Shown: in pieces, positions 51,268 through 60,612 of the stretch
How the letters are laid out: each line of letters begins with the position of its first letter
Numbering within the stretch: the first letter of the stretch is position 1
Origin: Candidatus Sulfotelmatobacter sp.
Lineage (GTDB): Bacteria > Acidobacteriota > Terriglobia > Terriglobales > Acidobacteriaceae
Length of the DNA stretch: 64,000 bases
NCBI GenBank assembly: GCA_025462865.1
Contig: JAOAPI010000145.1
Location: forward strand, 101,927-165,926
Reading direction: 5' to 3'
Notes under the pieces: generated by a model
What the model saw: the letters and a program-made list of their open reading frames with translations, nothing else
The model's database searches: none
What the model was told of the DNA's origin: nothing
Position numbers and translations under genes: made by a program

Positions 51268-53871
51268 CTACTGGCCGAGCTCCAGAGTTTTCAACTCATC
51301 CACCAAAGCCTTCTGCACTTTTTTCTGAAGCTCCGCAGTCAACTTCTTTCCTCCCGAAGTCAGGTAGAAAGTATCGATGGCCATCTGTCCTTCGGTATCG
51401 ATCAGCGCGATCACAATGTTGCACGAATGCTGGGAAAGGCACGAACTGATGCGGTGCAAGAGGCGCGGGCGATCCTGTGCAATGACCTGCAGGAGAGTGC
51501 TCGTGGAAGAACATTCGTCATCAAAATCAATCCGGGTTTCGACAACCACTTTGACACGGGCATGCTTTTCGCTGCGGTGACGATCCCGGAGCATACGATC
51601 AAGGTCGGCGGCGCCCGCCAGAACGCCAGTAATGCTCTGCTTGAATCGCTCCCACTCCGACAAGTTTAATTCGAGTGTGCGAAAGCGGTCAGTAAAGTAA
51701 ATCGTGTCCACCACAGTTCCGGCCTGGTTCGAAAACGCATTTGCCTTCACGATGTTCATTCCCCAGGCAGCAAGCACTCCAGTTAAGGTCGCGAATAATG
51801 ATGGCCGGTCTTTCGTGACCAGAGTCAGTTCGTACCAATGGCGGCCGCGGTCCAAATCGACTTGCACTGGATCGTGGCCGAACTCTTCCGCCATCGACAT
51901 GTGACGCATCACTTCCTCGGCGGAATGCACGTGCAAATATCTTTGTGGAAATCCTTCCACAAATTCTTTTAACTTGGCGCCTGTGACCGGGGCCAGGCTG
52001 CGCAGGCGCGTCCATTTCTCGTCGTATGCCTCACCGTGCACGCGGTGGTCGGCGCTGCGGTTCAGGTAATTCGCGGCGCCGATATAGAGTTGCCAGACGT
52101 TTTCCGCCTTCCACGGTGTCAGCGCTTCCGGATTCACTGCCTTGATATCCGCATACGTGAGCAGGCACAACATTTTGAGCCGCTCCGGCGTGCCCATCTT
52201 CTCCGCGAAAACCGCGACGGTCTCGGGATCGAAGATATCTCGCCTCAGTTGCGCGGACATTTCCAGGTGGTTGCCGATCAGAAACAGCACGGCCGCGCGT
52301 TCCCCAGGCTCGACATCCAGCCGGTCCAGGCAGCGGCCGGCGATTTCCAAACTCGCTTCGACATGATTGCTGCCTGGCACTCCTTTGCCGGTGTCATGCA
52401 ATAACAGGGCGAGGTAGAGGAGTTCGGGATCCTCCAGCTCTGCCAACAACTCTGCGTAACGCTTATCCCACTCCGATTGCGATTGGTTCAACCGGTGCAG
52501 GCTCTCGATGGCAAGAATCGAGTGCTCGTCTACTGTGAAGCGATGATAGAAATCTCGCACCACCAACGAATCAATGGGTTTCAGTTCGGGCAGAAGTAGA
52601 GTAAGCAAGCGCAGCGAATGCATCGCTCGCAACGCCTCTGCGGCGTGCGGCTGCAGAAGCGTCTCCTGCAGGTAGAGCCACAGCTCCGCTCCCCGCGGAG
52701 GAGTAACGGCCAGCGCCGGAAGCGCCTGCTCGATGCGGTGCTCGGTGGTCGCACTCAACTTCAGCCCGTGATGCGCCATAAAGTGGAAGAGCCTTAGCAG
52801 CATCTCGGGATCCTGCAGCGACGAGGACTGCTGCAAAAAAATCAGCCCGTCTACAACCGAAAAGTCTGGACTCGACGGACGCGACTTCCAGCCTTGAAAT
52901 TGCCGGCGGAGTGAAGACCATGCCTCCGGAAGCTCCTCGAGCAACTGAATTACGGTCCGCTGCACCGCCCGGGCATGGCCGAAGTAAATCCGCATCCAAT
53001 CGGCAGCAGTCAGGTCGGCGGAGTCGGAAGCCCCGATCTTGCGAGCCGCCGCTTCGTCCTGCGCTTCCCAGCTAAGGGAGTTGTCGTCGCGTCCGTGGCG
53101 AAAATGCAAAAAGCAGCGCGTTGCCATGAGGAATTCCAAAGCAGCATCCAATTGCCTGCGCACTGGTGCGCGCAGCGAACTGCCGACGGGCCAGTCGCCC
53201 AGCTTGCCCAAAGTTGAGATGAGTGTGAGCCAAGCGGCCACGTTGTAATCGCGCAGCCCGCCGGGAGTCTCTTTGAGATTCGGCTCCAGGTGAAAAACTG
53301 TCTGCCCGAACTTTGCGTGCCGCTCTCGCGTCACCTCAGCCACCCCCTGGAGGAGCGACTTCGATTCCCGCATCACCAGTTTGGGAATCAATTTGTCGTG
53401 CAGCCGCGCGAACAACTCGCGGTCCCCCACCAAATAACGGCAATCCAGCAGAGAGATTGTGAATTCGGGGTTGGTTGGATCGAAGCGGTCGCATTCCGAA
53501 AGTATTCTGGAAGCAGGACTCAACTTCAGCTTCAGATCCCACAGCTCTTGCGAGAATCGTTGCGTCGCCTGTTTGTGCTTTTCCTCCCCGCCGCGTTCGG
53601 CATACAAAAAAAGCAAATCGATGTCGGAGTAAGGAAATAGCCAGCCGCGCCCGAAGCCCCCAGTCGCCACCAGCGTGATTCCATGTGGGCCCGCTTCGTC
53701 GGAGGAGACCAAATCCCGCCAGAGACGCTTGAGAATCTCGTCGATCAGGCGCGTCCGCTGAGAAACCGCATTGCGGCCGTCACCAGTGGAAGCAAATTCA
53801 CCTGCAATTTGCGCAGATTCCTCGGAGAGAGTACTCCGCAGTTCACCGATCAGTGAAGACGTTGCCGTCAT
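51268..53871 (-). CDS. glnD: [Protein-PII] uridylyltransferase / uridylyl-removing enzyme
   Basis: An 867-residue nitrogen sensor that adds UMP to PII under nitrogen limitation and removes it when glutamine is plentiful. The nucleotidyltransferase motif is LVATGGFGRGWLFPYSDIDL, followed by GGLRDYNVAAWL. The HD-type hydrolase has LYLALLLHDTGKGVPG, with the metal His and Asp present. Two ACT domains (about 700-780 and 795-867) close the protein and should bind glutamine. The length is normal. It lies 97 bp after glnB and completes an amtB-glnB-glnD order on the minus strand, so uptake, signal and sensor are co-transcribed. Confidence 0.95.
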   Translation of the reverse strand: MTATSSLIGELRSTLSEESAQIAGEFASTGDGRNAVSQRTRLIDEILKRLWRDLVSSDEAGPHGITLVATGGFGRGWLFPYSDIDLLFLYAERGGEEKHKQATQRFSQELWDLKLKLSPASRILSECDRFDPTNPEFTISLLDCRYLVGDRELFARLHDKLIPKLVMRESKSLLQGVAEVTRERHAKFGQTVFHLEPNLKETPGGLRDYNVAAWLTLISTLGKLGDWPVGSSLRAPVRRQLDAALEFLMATRCFLHFRHGRDDNSLSWEAQDEAAARKIGASDSADLTAADWMRIYFGHARAVQRTVIQLLEELPEAWSSLRRQFQGWKSRPSSPDFSVVDGLIFLQQSSSLQDPEMLLRLFHFMAHHGLKLSATTEHRIEQALPALAVTPPRGAELWLYLQETLLQPHAAEALRAMHSLRLLTLLLPELKPIDSLVVRDFYHRFTVDEHSILAIESLHRLNQSQSEWDKRYAELLAELEDPELLYLALLLHDTGKGVPGSNHVEASLEIAGRCLDRLDVEPGERAAVLFLIGNHLEMSAQLRRDIFDPETVAVFAEKMGTPERLKMLCLLTYADIKAVNPEALTPWKAENVWQLYIGAANYLNRSADHRVHGEAYDEKWTRLRSLAPVTGAKLKEFVEGFPQRYLHVHSAEEVMRHMSMAEEFGHDPVQVDLDRGRHWYELTLVTKDRPSLFATLTGVLAAWGMNIVKANAFSNQAGTVVDTIYFTDRFRTLELNLSEWERFKQSITGVLAGAADLDRMLRDRHRSEKHARVKVVVETRIDFDDECSSTSTLLQVIAQDRPRLLHRISSCLSQHSCNIVIALIDTEGQMAIDTFYLTSGGKKLTAELQKKVQKALVDELKTLELGQ

Positions 53872-53968
53872 GGCGATGGGTCGAAGAAATCAATGATCGA
53901 GCTCGCGTGCCGCACGTCCTTGGAAAGGCCCTCAGACTGCCGCTCTGCAGAATTCTGATTCCAGATTC

Positions 53969-54307
53969 TTATAATGCTCCTTCGCCGCGCTCTTCGTTGC
54001 GGATACGAATCGCTTCATCTACTCGCGTAAGAAAAATCTTGCCATCACCGATCTTTCCTGTGCGTGCCGCGGCCAGAATCGTTTGGACCGCCTTCTCGAC
54101 CATCGCGTCGGGCAAAACCACTTCCAGCTTTGTCTTGGGAATAAGATCGACGCTGTATTCCCGGCCGCGGTAGACCTCGGTATGGCCCTTCTGGCGGCCA
54201 TGACCCCGCACCTCGATCACTGTCATGCCTTCGACGCCGATCTCCTGCAGCGCACTCTTCACCGCTTCCAGCCTGGAGTTTTGGATGACCGCTTCAACCT
54301 TCGTCAT
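53969..54307 (-). CDS. glnB: Nitrogen regulatory protein P-II
   Basis: A 112-residue PII signal protein, a trimer that binds ATP/ADP and 2-oxoglutarate and controls AmtB and nitrogen enzymes. Typical marks are KVEAVIQNSRLEAVKSALQE, then the T-loop with the uridylylated Tyr in GHTEVYRGREYSVDLIP, and the ATP-binding TGKIGDGKIFLTRVDEAIR. The ATG at 54307 fits the usual length; a longer frame to 54448 reads through sequence belonging to the gap after amtB. It lies 50 bp behind amtB, where PII commonly sits. Confidence 0.96.
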   Translation of the reverse strand: MTKVEAVIQNSRLEAVKSALQEIGVEGMTVIEVRGHGRQKGHTEVYRGREYSVDLIPKTKLEVVLPDAMVEKAVQTILAAARTGKIGDGKIFLTRVDEAIRIRNEERGEGAL

Positions 54308-54356
54308 GATTGTTCTGAACTCCGATTTCCCTCCTCGATGCGGGGCCTGTGAAATT

Positions 54357-55799
54357 CTACGCCGATGCCTCCCAGTAATAACCTTCCTCGCCGTGCTGCG
54401 ACAAGTCCAACCCTTGAATCTCTTCCTCTTCAGTAACGCGCAGTCCAATCGTCATGTCTACGAATTTAAGAATTGCAAGTGTCCCCACGATAGCAATCAC
54501 CCACGAAATCGCGACCCCTATAAACTGGTTCAGGAGTTGATGCGCATTTCCTTCGAGCAGCCCAGAAGGCAGCGTGTTCCCCTGCGCGTCTTTGAAGATC
54601 GGATTTACCGCGCTGGTTGCGAAGACTCCTGTCAGCAGCGCTCCAAGCGTCCCACCGGCGCCGTGCACGCCGAATGCATCGAGCGAGTCGTCGTAACCGA
54701 ATACAGCTTTCACTTTGGCGACCATCCAGTAGCAGAAGACGCCGGCGATCAGACCAATCAACAGAGCCGGCATGGGCTTCACGAAACCAGAAGCTGGGGT
54801 GATGGCCACTAATCCGGCCACGGAACCTGAAATCGCACCCAGCGTGCTAGGCTTGCCGTTTCGGAACCATTCGGCGCCGGCCCATCCAGCAGCCGCGGCG
54901 GCTGCCGCAAAATGTGTAGCCACGAAGGCGCTGGTCGCCAGGCTCCCGGCGCTCAACGCGCTGCCCGCATTAAATCCGAACCATCCCACCCACAACAGAC
55001 ACGCGCCGATAAAACTCAACACCACGCTGTGCGGCGGCATGGGCTCTTTGGGATAGCCCACACGCTTTCCTAAATAAAGTGCGCAAACCAGCGCTGACAC
55101 TCCAGAGGTGATGTGCACTACCGTGCCGCCGGCAAAATCGAGTGTTGGAAATCGCCCGCCCAAAGCGGCATTCAGCAGCCCTCCTTTGCCCCACACCATG
55201 TGTGCCATGGGATCGTAGACCACGATCGACCATAGAATCATGAACACCATCATCGCGCTGAATTTCATGCGCTCGGCGAATGCGCCGGCAATCAGGCCCG
55301 GTGTAATGATGGCAAACATCAACTGGTAGACCATGAAAGTTTGCAGCGGAATCGTGCCTGCATAGTCAGGATCTGGAGCGGCACCCACGCCATGCAGAAA
55401 TAGATGGTGCAATCCTCCAATAAAACTGTTCCCCGAACCAAATGCCAGGCTGAAACTGAACAGCCCCCACAGCACGGTCACGACCGCCATCAAAGCGAAA
55501 CTCTGCATCATGGTGCCGAGGACGTTTTTCTTGCGCACAAGTCCGCCGTAGAAAAGGGCCAGACCGGGGCCGGTCATCATCAGCACAAGCGCCGAGCTCG
55601 TAAGCATCCAGCCGTTGTCCGCAGAGCTTTTGGCATCGGCCACTTGCTGTTCAAGCTTGGCCATGCGGGCATTCATATCAGTGGAACTGGCAGGGGCCGT
55701 GGCAGGCGCGGACGGCGAAGCGGTTTGCGCCAAAAGCGGCTGGGAGAAAAGAATGAGTAACAGGACCAGATGGAACCTGGGAATCAGCCGTTTTCCCAT
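54357..55799 (-). CDS. amtB: Ammonium transporter
   Basis: A 480-residue AmtB-type channel that takes up ammonium as NH3 in the inner membrane, closed by PII. It has about eleven helices. Marks are ALVLMMTGPGLALFYGGLVR, DFAGGTVVHITSGVSALVCA and GFNAGSALSAG, with DAFGVHGAGGTLGALLTGVF near the end holding a pore His. The protein has an extra N-terminal signal peptide (1-24) and a Thr/Ala-rich plus coiled segment (MNARMAKLEQQVADAKSSAD) before helix 1, seen in some periplasm-exposed Amt forms. ATG 55799 is chosen; an in-frame GTG at 55841 adds 14 residues. No sigma-54 promoter was seen upstream. Confidence 0.95.
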   Translation of the reverse strand: MGKRLIPRFHLVLLLILFSQPLLAQTASPSAPATAPASSTDMNARMAKLEQQVADAKSSADNGWMLTSSALVLMMTGPGLALFYGGLVRKKNVLGTMMQSFALMAVVTVLWGLFSFSLAFGSGNSFIGGLHHLFLHGVGAAPDPDYAGTIPLQTFMVYQLMFAIITPGLIAGAFAERMKFSAMMVFMILWSIVVYDPMAHMVWGKGGLLNAALGGRFPTLDFAGGTVVHITSGVSALVCALYLGKRVGYPKEPMPPHSVVLSFIGACLLWVGWFGFNAGSALSAGSLATSAFVATHFAAAAAAAGWAGAEWFRNGKPSTLGAISGSVAGLVAITPASGFVKPMPALLIGLIAGVFCYWMVAKVKAVFGYDDSLDAFGVHGAGGTLGALLTGVFATSAVNPIFKDAQGNTLPSGLLEGNAHQLLNQFIGVAISWVIAIVGTLAILKFVDMTIGLRVTEEEEIQGLDLSQHGEEGYYWEASA

Positions 55800-55939
55800 G
55801 AAAGGTAAATTTGCCCCCGCAAGCGAAGTCGGTCCGAACACACAACAATACGGGACTCACTCTATCGTCTGCCGCATCCTGACGGAAATCGAAACTATTT
55901 ATCGTTCCTATCAGGATTTGTAATGCAAAACAAGGAAAC

Positions 55940-57112
55940 CTACTTCGCCGGAGCTTTCGGTTCTACTGTAGGGGTGGGTGGCCTGGCAAACTTTGCGTCG
56001 TCGACCGGCACATTCTCCTTCATCTGGTTGATCTGAATCGTAAATCGTCCGCCCGGGCGCGCCAGCGTCCAGCGGAAGGGAACTTTTATTCCTCCGGCTT
56101 CGCGGTAGTCCGCATAGTCGATTTGCGTTGGCAACCGCCCGAGCGGTGTCTCGGCGAAACGAACCAGCCGCAGCAGCAGGCCGGATTGCTCGTCGAAATA
56201 CAGCCGGAGCGGTGTTTTCGCTTCACGCGCCCCAACGACGAGGTACGCGTTATGTTCGCCAATCTTTTCCGTTCCCAGCACGTGCGCTTCGGTGAACATC
56301 TCTTTAAGGTTGATTGCAAAATGAAGATTCGCATCCATGGCCGCCGCATCGATGTCTGGCCCATGCATCTGTCGTGCCGGCCGTCCCGGAAAGCTCAACC
56401 AGCCTTCATGGCCATCGAAAGCGGTAACGCTATCTCCATCGGGAGTATGCGTGAACGATATTCGCTTGTCAGGATCTTTCGAGAATATTTCGATGGGGAC
56501 GTTGCTGTCGCCGAACGTGATCGTACCCTTCATTTCCCGAGTCTTAATCTTTTCAATTGCGGCGGCTCCGCCCACGGACTGCAGATACTTTTCGAACAAC
56601 TGGTTGGGCGGCGGTCCAGCCGCTTCTCTCAGTTCTGCGTCGTTTTCGCCCATCTTTTCTGCGGCTTTCTTCCCGTCCACGGCGCCGAGCTTAGCTTCTT
56701 CCGAAATTATTGGCGGCATTCCAACTGGATTCGCAGCGCCCCGGTGACAGGAATAGCAGGTCACTTCGCGGTGTCCCTCGAAGTTGTCCTTGTTGATGGC
56801 AAACATCATCTCCATCATCTTTCGGGCAGTTTGCTTGGTTTTCTTGTCATCTTTCTCAAATGAGCCTTCGACGTGGCAGAACTCGCATCCCACGCCGAGG
56901 GATGCGGTGATGAACTGCATGCTCGGAATTAATTGATCGGCTGGAATTCCCTTAAGAACCTGGATGTTCTTAAACTGCTCCTCTGCCCTTTTTGGATTTG
57001 CGGTATTTGTAGCCGCGCCCGACTGCGCCCTGGCGCTCCCACTCACAATTGCAAAAAGCGCGAAGAGTACAGTCACCGCGCCAACGATAACTACAAGCCG
57101 TTCCCTCTTCAT
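55940..57112 (-). CDS. Exported dihaem c-type cytochrome (reaction-centre cytochrome-like)
   Basis: A 390-residue exported protein with a signal peptide (about 1-29). Two haem-binding CxxCH motifs, CEFCH and CYSCH, are spaced by a helical segment (KQTARKMMEMMFAINKDNF) with the methionine pattern of photosynthetic reaction-centre cytochrome subunits (CytoC_RC). In Acidobacteriota this domain occurs in non-phototrophs and probably serves periplasmic electron transfer. The C-terminal two thirds (about 160-390) form a separate beta-rich domain with PIEIFSKDPDKRISFTHTPD and LRLYFDEQSGLLLRLVRF, similar to lipoprotein-carrier-like folds. Two haems, not four, are visible. Confidence 0.88.
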   Translation of the reverse strand: MKRERLVVIVGAVTVLFALFAIVSGSARAQSGAATNTANPKRAEEQFKNIQVLKGIPADQLIPSMQFITASLGVGCEFCHVEGSFEKDDKKTKQTARKMMEMMFAINKDNFEGHREVTCYSCHRGAANPVGMPPIISEEAKLGAVDGKKAAEKMGENDAELREAAGPPPNQLFEKYLQSVGGAAAIEKIKTREMKGTITFGDSNVPIEIFSKDPDKRISFTHTPDGDSVTAFDGHEGWLSFPGRPARQMHGPDIDAAAMDANLHFAINLKEMFTEAHVLGTEKIGEHNAYLVVGAREAKTPLRLYFDEQSGLLLRLVRFAETPLGRLPTQIDYADYREAGGIKVPFRWTLARPGGRFTIQINQMKENVPVDDAKFARPPTPTVEPKAPAK

Positions 57113-57184
57113 CGTGTCGCCTCAATAGGAAAATGCCAGAGAGTTGTTTTCTATGCGATCGACGTCTCTCCGATTTAATCCAGC

Positions 57185-59044
57185 CTACGGCTGGTTACTG
57201 TACACGTATTTGCCTGAAAGCTCTGCGACTACATACTTCGTGGGCAAAAGTCCGTCGACATTTGTCTTTTGATGCGGCGGCACAAACAAGAATACGCGAC
57301 CGGTTCCAGCCCAGTCGTGCTGCAAATCGGCATTGCTCAAATAAATCTTCGGTGCATCCGCAAAGGTAGAACCGAACCACATTGATGTGGTTCGTCCTTC
57401 GACGAGATCAATCGGCCGCTGCAGATAAAACAGCAGCGAAGACCCGAAGGCTTGGTCGCCATAAATCATGACTTTATCCTCCGGATGCGCCCGTCTTGAG
57501 ATCTCCTGCGCCAATTGCTTCGAGGACAAATACGGGCCAAACCGTCCCAATGCAACGTGGGCGGCAATCAGGAATATTGCAAATCCAATTCCCAGCATCC
57601 AAGTCGCAGAATAATGTCGCCGATACAACCGCAACAGGAAAGACAGCACCGGAGCCACCAGCAGCGCGAAGGCCGCAAGCCCCGCAGGCAACCGCAACGC
57701 TGCAAACGAGGCGTAACTCAGATCGAGCATGTGGGACGTCGAGAGCGTATACGCGTTCGTATCCTGCTTGCTCAATAAGGCCCCGATGTCCGGTTCAAAC
57801 GGTAGGTTCCGGGACTGCCAAAGACCCACAGCCAGCATAGTGCTCGCTATGAGTCCGATGACCGCGAGCAAGCCTGCGGAAGTGGTGAGCCAACCTGTGC
57901 GTTCTTTGGTCAGACACTCGGTCCATTCACATCTCGCCACTCCATCCGCCAACAAGAGCAGCAGCGGCAAATATGCAGGGAATGTGTAGTACTCCTGGTT
58001 GGTCGAGAGAGCAAAAAAGAGCAAGACTACCGACGCCAGAATCCAGCACATCAGTCGCGTTCGGGAAGCGAAATCACTTCGCAGTATTTGATTGGATGCT
58101 TCGGCACTTTTGCTCCGGCTCCGCCACTCTTGCAGCGCAACCGTAATCGCCGCCGGTAGGTACAGACTCCACGGGAAGAGCCATACCAGATGCAGGCTCC
58201 AGTACAGGGTTGCCGGAAGTTTGTTGTAATCCCGCGGATAACGTTTTCCCAGGAACCGGAGGAAATGCTCATTCACAAAATAAAACCACAAGAACCCGTG
58301 ATGGTCGGGCGTTCCGGGATTCCGCAATCCCGCCAAAATATGCCAGGGCGCGGCGATTGCCACAAATAACGCCAAGCCTGACAGCAGCCGGAATTCGCGC
58401 CAGCGCCGCCAGTCTCCAGTTAGCAGTAGAAAGAAAAACGCCGCTCCACAGGGGAATGCAAGTGCGATCAATCCTTTCGTCAGCACGCCCAGCGCAATCA
58501 GCGCGTACGCGGCGTACCAACGCCAGGCCGGTGCTCCGGGTTCCAGCGCCGTCAGAAAAAAATATAGCGCGGCTGCAATCAACAGGCTGAGTAGCACCTC
58601 CGGAATCAGAACACGCGTGAAAAGGTAAACGCCAGCGCAGGTGTAAGTGAACAGTGCGGCGTAGATACCAGTTCGCTCACCGAACGTGCGGCGACCCCAG
58701 CGAAACGCCAGCAAACCCAACAGCATCACTGACAGGACCATTGGCAATCGAGTGCTGAACTCGTTCACGCCCAAGAGCTTGTAGCTGAACGCCACCAACC
58801 AATAAGGCAGAGGAGCCTTCTCCAGATACCGGACGCCATTGATGTGCAGCGTGACGTAGTCGCCGGAGACCACCATTTCGCGCGCGGCCTCGGCATGCGT
58901 GCTGTCGGCGTCATCCAGCAAGCCCGGGATGAACATTGATCCTACGTAGACGACGAGAAACACAACCGCCAACGCCCAATAGGAAATCTTGGACTCGCGT
59001 TCGGCATGTTTTTGTTCGGAGAGAGTAATCGGATTTGAGATCAA
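57185..59044 (-). CDS. GT39-like (ArnT/PMT-type) membrane glycosyltransferase
   Basis: A 619-residue polytopic protein with about twelve membrane helices. The first periplasmic loop holds GLLDDADSTHAEAAREMVVS, where the acidic residues match the catalytic site of GT-C enzymes such as ArnT, which use polyprenyl-phosphate sugars. SKQLAQEISRRAHPEDKVMI in the C-terminal soluble part fits family forms. The acceptor could be a lipid, protein or cell-wall glycan. ATG 59044 is the start. It follows the cytochrome/monooxygenase-like gene on the same strand after 55 bp, but no functional link is seen. Confidence 0.9.
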   Translation of the reverse strand: MISNPITLSEQKHAERESKISYWALAVVFLVVYVGSMFIPGLLDDADSTHAEAAREMVVSGDYVTLHINGVRYLEKAPLPYWLVAFSYKLLGVNEFSTRLPMVLSVMLLGLLAFRWGRRTFGERTGIYAALFTYTCAGVYLFTRVLIPEVLLSLLIAAALYFFLTALEPGAPAWRWYAAYALIALGVLTKGLIALAFPCGAAFFFLLLTGDWRRWREFRLLSGLALFVAIAAPWHILAGLRNPGTPDHHGFLWFYFVNEHFLRFLGKRYPRDYNKLPATLYWSLHLVWLFPWSLYLPAAITVALQEWRSRSKSAEASNQILRSDFASRTRLMCWILASVVLLFFALSTNQEYYTFPAYLPLLLLLADGVARCEWTECLTKERTGWLTTSAGLLAVIGLIASTMLAVGLWQSRNLPFEPDIGALLSKQDTNAYTLSTSHMLDLSYASFAALRLPAGLAAFALLVAPVLSFLLRLYRRHYSATWMLGIGFAIFLIAAHVALGRFGPYLSSKQLAQEISRRAHPEDKVMIYGDQAFGSSLLFYLQRPIDLVEGRTTSMWFGSTFADAPKIYLSNADLQHDWAGTGRVFLFVPPHQKTNVDGLLPTKYVVAELSGKYVYSNQP

Positions 59045-59099
59045 AGAGGTGAGCCCAAGACAGTCTTACAAATACCGAGCCAGTCAGCAACCCGCGAAA

Positions 59100-60422
59100 T
59101 CACTCGTTCTTTTTCTCTTCGGCGGCTCGAATAAAAAACTTCGTTTTATCCATTCCTGCCGGCACTGCCACGTCAAAGAAACCGACCATCATTTCTTGCG
59201 AAGTCTGATCTCCCCACGTTACAGTTTTTTCCGGATCAGGATTGTGCGGATTGTTTGTGGAATTGTCATACCATGCCACGGCGCGCAGCTTCGTTCCTGC
59301 TTTTAGTTTTCGAGGTTCCGCCAGCCTGTAGCTCAACTGCCAATGAAAGTGGTAGTTGACTCGCAGGAGAGTTTCCACGCTGCGATCGTCGTGAATGATG
59401 TCATACTCGAATCGTTTGCCGCGCAAATGCATATGGGGAAACAGACTTAGCAGCGTCGCATCGTTGGGGAGCGTGCCTTCCACTTCGACGCGAAAATCAT
59501 CGGCACCCGGCGGAATCAAGAGCGCATGATTGTTTAATTGCAACGTGATGACTCGTTGTTTCGGCGGACTCTTGGCGAAGACTAATCCGACGCTGGTCTC
59601 ATCACTCGCCGCTTCGCCGTTCGTGGTGTAATGCATCTGAAAAACTAAATCCGATCCCGCCGGCACAAACTTTGCCATTCCATCAGCCCAGCGGTCCGGC
59701 GCGCTTCCCGGCGCATAAACTAACAACAGATCACTGGTGGTCTCGTGCGCCTGCCGGCGCTCTTCAGGATCGGTCAACATCGATGCAGTAAACGGCGCGC
59801 CGACCGGGGCATGCCGAAGCCACGTAGAATCCGGTGGCCGGATATACACGACGGCATGGTGTACGTGCGCAGGGCTTGACGGTCGCACCTCTACCATCTG
59901 CACCCATTTGTCCTCGGCAAAATGTGTAGCCGCGATTTCGTATGTATATTCCACCTCGCCCCTAGCAGGAATCTGCACCGGCTTCGGCATCTTCACGATT
60001 ACATCCGGCTGAGGAATATTCCATGTTGCGCCCCAGTGCCGCAGAGCAGGCCCGTCACTCGCATCGCCCCTGGGCGCTCCTGCATCCGCCCAGGCTCCGA
60101 TGGTTGCGATCTCTTCTGCGCTCAACGAAGGATCATTGGCGAAATGTCCAAATCGCGGATCGGCGAACCATGGCGGCATCATTCTCATTTCGACTGCCGC
60201 TGCAATTTTGACGGCCCATGGTCGCGCCTGATCGTAAGTCATCAGAGGCATCGGCGCAGATTCTCCGGTACGGTGGCAACTTTGGCATTTGTCCCGAAGA
60301 ATCGGCAGCACATTTTTGTAGAAAGTAGGGGCAGAAGTTTTATCGGTCCCAGCCGGAGGGGAGCTGGGCCTCTGCCATGCCGCCATAACCAGGAGGGAAA
60401 AAGATGCGAAGAATAATGACAC
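59100..60422 (-). CDS. Cytochrome c domain fused to a copper type II monooxygenase-like domain
   Basis: A 440-residue exported protein. After a short hydrophobic start (about 1-18), a cytochrome-c-like segment carries one CxxCH (KCQSCHRTGESAPMPLMTYD) with a Met-rich end (RMMPPWFADP) that could supply the sixth ligand. The second part (about 150-430) resembles the ascorbate-dependent monooxygenase fold of PHM/DBH: SSPAHVHHAVVYIRPP, LVFQMHYTTNGEAASDE and LFPHMHLRGKRFEYDI. The His residues could bind copper, although the HxH of PHM is MHY here. Haem would deliver electrons. The substrate is unknown. Such fusions recur in Acidobacteriota as I recall. Confidence 0.85.
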   Translation of the reverse strand: MSLFFASFSLLVMAAWQRPSSPPAGTDKTSAPTFYKNVLPILRDKCQSCHRTGESAPMPLMTYDQARPWAVKIAAAVEMRMMPPWFADPRFGHFANDPSLSAEEIATIGAWADAGAPRGDASDGPALRHWGATWNIPQPDVIVKMPKPVQIPARGEVEYTYEIAATHFAEDKWVQMVEVRPSSPAHVHHAVVYIRPPDSTWLRHAPVGAPFTASMLTDPEERRQAHETTSDLLLVYAPGSAPDRWADGMAKFVPAGSDLVFQMHYTTNGEAASDETSVGLVFAKSPPKQRVITLQLNNHALLIPPGADDFRVEVEGTLPNDATLLSLFPHMHLRGKRFEYDIIHDDRSVETLLRVNYHFHWQLSYRLAEPRKLKAGTKLRAVAWYDNSTNNPHNPDPEKTVTWGDQTSQEMMVGFFDVAVPAGMDKTKFFIRAAEEKKNE

Positions 60423-60612
60423 GAATTTGTTTACCAGAGCACAACTCCAGAGTCACGGCGCGATGTCGCGTTTGGGCCTAAGCCGTGGTGCGCTTCGATC
60501 CCGAATGCACCTTACTTCTCAATTTCTTAGTTCGACCTGAGTTTTCAGTTTCGCACAAACGCTTGCTGCTCTACCGCATGATGGCCTAAAAAAATGCTAC
60601 AGTGATCGGTTC

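Noticed and set aside
59008..59035. TTGTTCGGAGAGAGTAATCGG as a motif copy
   Set aside because: It is inside coding sequence and lacks the CGTAAC arm.
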